NCBI GenBank assembly: GCA_039683515.1
Contig: JBDKRG010000016.1
Span: forward strand, 124,001 to 188,000
From: JAJFUE01 sp039683515
GTDB lineage: Bacteria; Sumerlaeota; Sumerlaeia; MVZB01
Direction: 5' to 3'
DNA: 64,000 nt
This document shows, one piece after another, positions 57,444 through 64,000 of the stretch. Position 1 is the stretch's first letter. Every line of letters starts with the position of its first letter. The notes under the pieces are model-generated. The model was not told where the DNA came from and did no database searches. It worked only from the letters and a program-made list of their open reading frames with translations. A program made the translations under genes and the position numbers.

Positions 57444-58532
57444 ATGATGAAACCCAACATCTGCCTCATTTCACCCTTTGGAGCCCCGCTCTTCTATCCC
57501 GGTCTGGCCGGCGGCCATGGCGGCGCCGAGGTCCAGTTCTATTTCCTCGCCAAAGAGCTCGCTCGCCGCGGCGCGGCCGTCACGTTCATCGCCGGCGACC
57601 GCGGCCAGCCCGCCGAGGACACGGTCGACGGCGTCCGCCTGTTGAGCTACCCGCAGAAGCCCACCGTCGGCGGCCGGCTCGGGCTGCAGCGCGCGATGTG
57701 GAAAGCGAAGGCGCGCGTTTACCTTCAGGCCGCGACCGGCTCCACCACCAAGGAAGTGGCGTTCTTCACCGTGTGGGCGCGCCGGCGGTTCGTCTACTGG
57801 ATCGCGAGCGACATGGACTGCTCGGCCGAGCTCACCCGGATCGGCAACGGCCCGCCGCGCAACAAATGGTTCCTGTGGGGCCTGCGCCGCGCCGATTTGA
57901 TCATCGCCCAGCACGAGGGCCAGCGCCACCTCCTGCGCCAGAACGAGCGGCTCGATTCGGTCGTGATCCCCAACGGCTTCCCGCCGGTCCCCCCCGCCAG
58001 CGGCCGGCGCGACTACCACCTGTGGATCGGCAAGGCGAACAGTTTAAAAAGACCCGAGCTTTTGATCGAGCTGGCGCGCCGGTTCCCCGGCGAACGCTTC
58101 CGCATGATCTGCCCCGAGGACGTCTCCAACCCGCTGTGGATGGATAAAATCCGGAAGGGCCTGGCCGAGACCCCCAACATCGAGCGGACCGACCGCGTTC
58201 CGTTCGACAAGATGGGCGCCGAGCTGGCCCGGGCGCGCACGCTCCTCATCACGTCGATCCTCGAGGGCTATCCCAACACGCTCGTTCAGGCGCTGTGGCA
58301 CGGCGTCCCGGTCGTGTCGCTCAACGTCGATCCGGGCGGGATGATCGCCGGCCGGGGGCTCGGCGTCATGGCCAACGACGACTTCGAGGCGTTCTGCCGC
58401 AGCTTCGGCGACATGATCGCGAACCCGCGCCAATGGGCCGAGACCTCGGCCCGCGCCCGCGACTACGCCGAGTGCGAGCTCTCGATCTCGCGCATGACCG
58501 ACCGATTCCTCGACGCCACCAAGGGCCTCTGA
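57444..58532 (+). CDS. Glycosyltransferase family 4 (paralogue B)
   Basis: 362 aa. GGHGGAEVQFYFLAKELA (glycine loop), LWIGKANSLKRPELLIEL, and ILEGYPNTLVQALWHGVPVVSLNVDPGGM at the donor site (key EGYPNT and HGVPVVS). Parallels paralogue A in length and in the AQHEGQRHLL and NVDPGGM words. The 40-bp gap to paralogue A is almost entirely REP-A copy 5. The two probably add successive sugars in one surface glycan. Start 57444 or 57447. Confidence 0.88.
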   Translation: MMKPNICLISPFGAPLFYPGLAGGHGGAEVQFYFLAKELARRGAAVTFIAGDRGQPAEDTVDGVRLLSYPQKPTVGGRLGLQRAMWKAKARVYLQAATGSTTKEVAFFTVWARRRFVYWIASDMDCSAELTRIGNGPPRNKWFLWGLRRADLIIAQHEGQRHLLRQNERLDSVVIPNGFPPVPPASGRRDYHLWIGKANSLKRPELLIELARRFPGERFRMICPEDVSNPLWMDKIRKGLAETPNIERTDRVPFDKMGAELARARTLLITSILEGYPNTLVQALWHGVPVVSLNVDPGGMIAGRGLGVMANDDFEAFCRSFGDMIANPRQWAETSARARDYAECELSISRMTDRFLDATKGL

Positions 58533-58541
58533 CGGCCGAAA

Positions 58542-59462
58542 TCAGCCGTGCCGCCACCGCCGCAGCCGGACGGCCAGGGCCACCGGCACGAACGTCCGCG
58601 CCCAGAACCACGCCGCGCGCCATTTGAACCGCGAGTTCATCGATCGCCACAAATACTGCCGCGCCCGCGCCGGCTGGTTGCGCCCGAGGTGCGTTACGCC
58701 CCACACATACCACGCCTCGGCCATGATCGTCGCCCGCGCCGGCTCGTACCGCGCCGGGTCGCGAGCAAACGCCCGCTCGATCACATTGAAGTAATCGGCC
58801 TCGGCGGCTTCGTCCTTCGTCAGGGAGCTGATTTGATTCCCATGGCGATACTTGATCGTGAGCGGTTCGGGTAGTTCTCGAGTCGCAAAGCATTCGCCCG
58901 CCCGAATGAACAGATCATGGTCCTCGCGCGAGTGGAGGGTTTCGTCAAAGAGGCCGACTTTCTCGAGCGCGGCCTTTCGGAGAACAACGCCCGAGGTGAC
59001 CATTTTCGCGGAGGGCCAGAACACCCGATCAAAAAGCCGGTTGCGTTCCCATCTTTCGCCGTAGATTTCCCGCTCCCCATTCTCCAGCCGGTCATCAATC
59101 AGGGAGTAAACCAGTCCGGCATCCGGACTTGACGCGAACATTTCGATCGATTTGCGAAGGTGCTCCGGCAACCATTCGTCGTCCGCGTCGATAAACGCGA
59201 TGAATTCGCCGTTCGATTCACGAATCCCGCGATTGCGCGCCGCGGCGGGTCCGGCGTTCGTTTGACGGATGACGCGCACGCGGCTGTCGCCGAGCGCTTC
59301 AGCCGCTGCCGCGGTCCCATCACTGGAACCGTCGTCGACGACAATGACCTCGAGCGGCGAGTAGTCTTGGCTCAGGACTGATTTGACCGCGCGACCGACC
59401 ATGGCCTCGCTGTTGTAAGCAGGGATCACGACCGAGACAAGCGGTTGGGTGGATTCCATCAT
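58542..59462 (-). CDS. Glycosyltransferase family 2
   Basis: 306 aa. VSVVIPAYNSEAMVGRAV, VIVVDDGSSDGT, NAGPAAARNRGI, and AFIDADDEW (the DxD metal and nucleotide site) are textbook GT-A motifs; HSREDHDLFIRAG is the catalytic region. The C-terminus is Arg/Trp-rich with an amphipathic helix. Convergent with GT4 paralogue B and 10 bp from it. Substrate unknown. Confidence 0.9.
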   Translation of the reverse strand: MMESTQPLVSVVIPAYNSEAMVGRAVKSVLSQDYSPLEVIVVDDGSSDGTAAAAEALGDSRVRVIRQTNAGPAAARNRGIRESNGEFIAFIDADDEWLPEHLRKSIEMFASSPDAGLVYSLIDDRLENGEREIYGERWERNRLFDRVFWPSAKMVTSGVVLRKAALEKVGLFDETLHSREDHDLFIRAGECFATRELPEPLTIKYRHGNQISSLTKDEAAEADYFNVIERAFARDPARYEPARATIMAEAWYVWGVTHLGRNQPARARQYLWRSMNSRFKWRAAWFWARTFVPVALAVRLRRWRHG

Positions 59463-59482
59463 CTTGCAGGAAATTCTCTTGT

Positions 59483-59530
59483 GTGTCCGTGCCGGTCCGT
59501 GCCCGTCCGGCGAGTCCGTGCCGGTCCGGC
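59483..59530 (+). repeat. Word-like repeat GTCCGTGCCG / GTCCGTGCCC
   Basis: GTGTCCGTGCCGGTCCGTGC, then CCGTCCGGCGAGTCCGTGCC, GGTCCGGCC. Ends four bases before the hisF TAA. Confidence 0.7.
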
Positions 59531-59533
59531 CAT

Positions 59534-60313
59534 TTAACTCTCCGGCGCCGGCCTCACCGGAATCCCGCGCGCGGCCAAAAACCTCTTCGTCTCGCCGATC
59601 GAGAACATCCCGAAGTGGAAGATCGACGCGGCCAGCGCGGCGTCGGCCTTGCCGACCGTGAACGCCTCCGCGATGTGCTCGAGGTTGCCCACGCCCCCCG
59701 ACGCGATGACCGGGATGCGCACGGCCTCGGCGATGGCGCGCGTCAACTCAAGGTCGTAGCCGTTCTGCGTGCCGTCGCAATCCATGCTGGTCAGCAGGAT
59801 CTCGCCGGCGCCCAGCTCTTCGGCGCGCCGCGCCCACTCGACCGCGTCCAGCCCCGTCGGTCGCCGCCCCCCGTGGGTGAACACCCCCCAGCCGTCCTCC
59901 GCCGCCGGCCCGCGCCGCCGCGCGTCGATGGCCACGACGATGCACTGCGAGCCGAACCGCTTCGAGGCCTCGGCGATGAACTCCGGGCGCGTGATTGCCG
60001 GCGTGTTGATCGAAACCTTGTCGGCGCCCGCCCGCAGCATCGCGTTGATGTCGTCGAGCGTCCTCAGCCCGCCCCCGACCGTCACCGGGATAAAGCACCG
60101 GTCGGCCGTCCGCCGGATCACGTCGAGCATGATCCCGCGCCCCTCGTGCGAGGCGGTGATGTCGAGAAACACAATCTCATCGGCGCCGGCGCGGTCGTAG
60201 GCGCCGGCGCATTCGACCGGGTCGCCCGCATCGATCAGGTTCACAAAGTTGACACCCTTGACGACGCGGCCCTTGTCCAGGTCCAGGCACGGAATAATGC
60301 GTTTGGCGAGCAC
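59534..60313 (-). CDS. hisF: Imidazole glycerol phosphate synthase subunit HisF
   Basis: 259 aa TIM barrel. The cyclase subunit that, with HisH, makes imidazole glycerol phosphate and AICAR in histidine synthesis. RIIPCLDLDKGRVVKGVNF carries catalytic Asp, SMDCDGTQNGYD the second catalytic Asp, and the phosphate sites are TVGGGLR and ASGGVGN. GTG 60313 is the start: GGAG lies 6 nt upstream and the family begins MLAKRIIPCLD. No other his genes are adjacent. Confidence 0.94.
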   Translation of the reverse strand: MLAKRIIPCLDLDKGRVVKGVNFVNLIDAGDPVECAGAYDRAGADEIVFLDITASHEGRGIMLDVIRRTADRCFIPVTVGGGLRTLDDINAMLRAGADKVSINTPAITRPEFIAEASKRFGSQCIVVAIDARRRGPAAEDGWGVFTHGGRRPTGLDAVEWARRAEELGAGEILLTSMDCDGTQNGYDLELTRAIAEAVRIPVIASGGVGNLEHIAEAFTVGKADAALAASIFHFGMFSIGETKRFLAARGIPVRPAPES

Positions 60314-60528
60314 AGGCGAGCTCCGAAATCGGACATCGCGGGCACAGGGCCCACGCGCTCTATCGTGACACGCACCGCTCGAAAAGAAAAGGGCAAGTAG
60401 AGCGCCCACCCAAAAGCTCGAATTTCGAGCCGCCCCAGATTACGGCCTCAAAATTACAGGTTGACATGAAGGACATAATGGACAAAGAATTGACGCTGGC
60501 ATATTTTCAGGATGATAGGTAGCGCGCC

Positions 60529-60798
60529 ATGAAAAAATTTCTGAGCCTCCTCGTCGTTGTTGCCTTTGTGCTTTCGCCGGCTCTGACTTGGTCGGCTGAC
60601 GGCGACTACTCGCTTGAGTACTCGGCGATCGACATCTCCGGCGGGGCCGTCTCCGGCGCCGCCAACCCCGTCGAGGACATCGTCACCGCCGAGCTTCAGG
60701 GCTTGTGCAACGCTTCGAGCGACACCTACACCGTGACCTCCGTGCTCTGTTGGCCGGGTCCGGTCACCGCCGCCTCGAATTGGACCGTCTACGAATAA
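60529..60798 (+). CDS. Small secreted hypothetical protein
   Basis: 89 aa with a clear signal peptide (1-22, cleavage near TWSA). The mature part is acidic, about 67 residues, with two Cys (GLCNAS and VLCWPG) that could form a disulfide. It starts and ends with short beta-like stretches. No family recognised. It lies 22 nt upstream of the beta-helix protein, on the same strand, and is probably co-transcribed with it. Confidence 0.6.
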   Translation: MKKFLSLLVVVAFVLSPALTWSADGDYSLEYSAIDISGGAVSGAANPVEDIVTAELQGLCNASSDTYTVTSVLCWPGPVTAASNWTVYE

Positions 60799-60820
60799 TT
60801 ACTGAAAGGATGCTGTCATC

Positions 60821-62083
60821 ATGCGCCGGATGATGGGTTTGCTGATGATCGCGCTGGCCGTATCCACGGCCTCGGCCTCCGATTCCACGATGTTCAATTA
60901 TCAGGGACGCGTGATGGTTCAGGGAATGCCCTACACCGGAACCGGCCGGATGAAGGTGGCGATCCTGGCCACGACCGGCACGAGCACGGTCGCCAGCCTC
61001 TGGTCCAACGACGGCTCGAGCCTGGCCGGTTCGGAACCGGCCGACTCGTTTTCGGTCAACGCGGCCAGCGGCGTCTTCGACGTCATGATCGGCGACACCG
61101 CTTTGGGGATGCAGCCCCTGCCGGCCATCCTCTTCAACCGCAACGACGAGCTCAAGGTTCGCGTCTGGTTCAACGACGGGCTGCATGGTTTTCAGAAACT
61201 GTCGCCCGACCGGCGCCTGATCAACCCGCGGCGCATGGGCGTGACGGACGTCTATTCATCGACGACCCTCTACGTCAACGGCGCCACCGGCGATGACCTC
61301 AACAGCGGCCTTTCCCCGGCCGCCGCCAAGAAGACCATCCAGGCCGCCGTCGATATGGTTCCGGCGAGGCTGTTTCATAATCTGACGATCGATGTTGCCA
61401 CCGGGACATATCGTGAGTCCGTGAAGCTGGATGGCATTGTTGTGGCCGATGGTTACAACTTGACCGTTTTGGGCGACAAAACAACGGTGCCGACGGAAAC
61501 GGTATCGCCAATCGTTCGCCTGACCGGCACGAACAATGACACGACTCACGAAAAAGTGAGGCAAAATGGGTTGAAGGTCAGCGGGTGCCGGAATGTCGAG
61601 ATTAAAGGATTCTTAGTCGATTATTTTATCGATTCCGGCGTGAGCGCGCTTGATTCCAACATTTGCTTGAATCGGTGCAAGACCTCCTACAACAATTATG
61701 GGGTTTCATGTTACGGAGGCAAAGGCGCAATCAGCAATTCGTGGGCCACTTATAACTATTGTGGATTCCTTGGTTTGCCTCGTTCGGAGATCATGTTGGG
61801 TGATTCGGGAGCATCGAACAACAGTGAATTTGGATTGCTGAGTCAGGGATACTGCAACTGGTTGTTGGGTGGCAAAACCTACTTCAAGAACAGCCGGTTC
61901 GGCATCGCTCTTCAGAATTCCTATTTGTGGGTTGATTCCGGTGTCTCCAGCACCCCGTATATCCAAAACAATACTTGGGGTATCCAGGTATATTACCATT
62001 CGTCAACGCGGAATCTCGGCGCAGTCACCTATTCGGGCAATACCACGAATTTGAATGTGGCTGCCGATTCCTACGTCAACTAA
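60821..62083 (+). CDS. Secreted right-handed beta-helix protein
   Basis: 420 aa. Signal peptide 1-19 (TASAS). Residues 20-140 form an N-terminal beta domain (MFNYQGRVMVQGMPYTGTG, SLWSNDGSS), common at the start of secreted repeat proteins. From about 150 (TLYVNGATGDDLNSGLS, AAAKKTIQAAVDMVP) the sequence is a pectate-lyase-like or parallel beta-helix region (VSGCRNVEIKGFLVDY, SNSWATYNYCGF). Catalytic residues were not identified. The helix half (from about 61370) is AT-richer and less biased in codon use than neighbouring genes, which may mark faster evolution or transfer. Confidence 0.75.
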   Translation: MRRMMGLLMIALAVSTASASDSTMFNYQGRVMVQGMPYTGTGRMKVAILATTGTSTVASLWSNDGSSLAGSEPADSFSVNAASGVFDVMIGDTALGMQPLPAILFNRNDELKVRVWFNDGLHGFQKLSPDRRLINPRRMGVTDVYSSTTLYVNGATGDDLNSGLSPAAAKKTIQAAVDMVPARLFHNLTIDVATGTYRESVKLDGIVVADGYNLTVLGDKTTVPTETVSPIVRLTGTNNDTTHEKVRQNGLKVSGCRNVEIKGFLVDYFIDSGVSALDSNICLNRCKTSYNNYGVSCYGGKGAISNSWATYNYCGFLGLPRSEIMLGDSGASNNSEFGLLSQGYCNWLLGGKTYFKNSRFGIALQNSYLWVDSGVSSTPYIQNNTWGIQVYYHSSTRNLGAVTYSGNTTNLNVAADSYVN

Positions 62084-62102
62084 AGACTCCGGCAAACCGA
62101 CA

Positions 62103-62153
62103 CAAAAAACAAACCCGGCCGCGCCCCGAGAGGCGCGGCCGGGTTTGTTTTTT
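62103..62153. terminator. Bidirectional terminator between the beta-helix gene and rpoZ
   Basis: CCCGGCCGCGCCccgagaGGCGCGGCCGGG core with AAAAAACAAA on the left and TTTGTTTTTT on the right. Confidence 0.9.
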
Positions 62154-62167
62154 ATCCAAAGCGCCGG

Positions 62168-62452
62168 CTACTCGTTCTTGATCAGGCTGACGAGCACCTT
62201 GCTCTTTTGTTTGCGCGTGATTTTCAGTTTGTCCGCGGCAAGCTCCTGAAGCACCATTTCGCTGTAAGTCGACTGGTCCTTCGGCTCGATCAGGACCGGT
62301 TCGCCGCGGTTCAGTTCACGGGCGCGCCCGGCCAGCACGTTTACGAGCAGGTATTTGTGCTTGCCTTCGTGCAGCATGTCATTGATCGTGTCGCTCAGTT
62401 CGATGAACTTGGACTCGACCAGATGCTTGGTTGCCTGGGCCGATTTTGCCAT
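62168..62452 (-). CDS. rpoZ: RNA polymerase omega subunit
   Basis: 94 aa. The omega core KYLLVNVLAGRARELNRGEP and a C-terminal ALQE-like MVLQELAADKLKI identify it; it helps assemble beta-prime. It starts 6 nt after the dnaK stop, so it is translated from the dnaK transcript. This is not the common gmk-rpoZ arrangement. Confidence 0.8.
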   Translation of the reverse strand: MAKSAQATKHLVESKFIELSDTINDMLHEGKHKYLLVNVLAGRARELNRGEPVLIEPKDQSTYSEMVLQELAADKLKITRKQKSKVLVSLIKNE

Positions 62453-62458
62453 TGCGGA

Positions 62459-64000
<1,542 letters not shown>

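Noticed and set aside
60462..60515. TTGACA at 60462 and TTGACG at 60492 as promoters of the small secreted gene
   Set aside because: Neither has a -10 at proper spacing that leaves room for the ribosome site, so no call is made.

Overview
The window is GC-rich chromosomal DNA with bacterial core genes, complete except for two genes cut by its edges: a glycosyltransferase at the left end and dnaK at the right end. The cell it implies has two membranes (SurA-like foldases, several lipoproteins, GmhA for heptose), is motile (flagellin, FlaG, a sigma-28 promoter, PilT, prepilin peptidase) and has an anaerobe-type peroxide defence (PerR plus rubrerythrin). Secreted proteins built from carboxypeptidase-regulatory-like repeats, the DUF3179 and LVIVD families and a very dense load of intergenic repeats suggest the Planctomycetes/Lentisphaerae/Sumerlaeota/Hydrogenedentes part of the tree. 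That placement is inference; no marker here fixes the phylum.

Layout. 1-8.6 kb: glycosyltransferase, a MshEN membrane protein, an LVIVD-repeat secreted protein, pilT, thiL, a SurA-like foldase and an esterase. 8.6-12.8 kb: aspS, a NodB deacetylase and an isochorismatase-like hydrolase, with two repeat-rich gaps. 12.8-16.7 kb (minus): gmhA with a deoxyhypusine-synthase-like gene, then grpE and pilD, then a decayed toxin-antitoxin locus. 16.8-30.6 kb: two GT-C-like membrane proteins, bshB1, purM, trmL, three glycosyltransferases, a lipoprotein foldase with a LysM insert and a lipoprotein of repeated beta domains. 30.8-36 kb (minus): a two-gene secreted-protein operon whose first gene has an in-frame UGA, then perR-rbr. 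36-42.6 kb (minus): flaG, flagellin, an Fsr-like MFS protein, a family-5 solute-binding lipoprotein and mnmA. 43-49 kb: a Lys/Ala-rich histone-H1-like gene, DUF503, infB and nusA. 49-60.3 kb: a GT-C protein, cdd, a DUF3179 protein, a large secreted protein with a degenerate PHP-like region, three glycosyltransferases and hisF. 60.5-64 kb: two secreted surface proteins, rpoZ and dnaK.

The most unusual signals are: (1) a TGA inside the frame at 33399-33401, with 49 more well-formed codons after it that end in an ATGA overlap with the next gene, and a hairpin just downstream of the TGA, making it a selenocysteine or readthrough candidate; (2) a GTAG-headed REP-like palindrome whose GTAG supplies the TAG stop codon of four different genes; (3) a mosaic repeat made of short TCG-ending words (TGCTCG, TAATCG, AAAATCG) at eight gene boundaries, alongside several other word-like repeats that begin at or next to stop codons and sometimes enter reading frames; (4) an approximately 280-bp nested palindrome; (5) a LysM domain inserted inside a parvulin domain; (6) a PerR-type operator filling a promoter spacer. 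No tRNA, rRNA or CRISPR array was seen.
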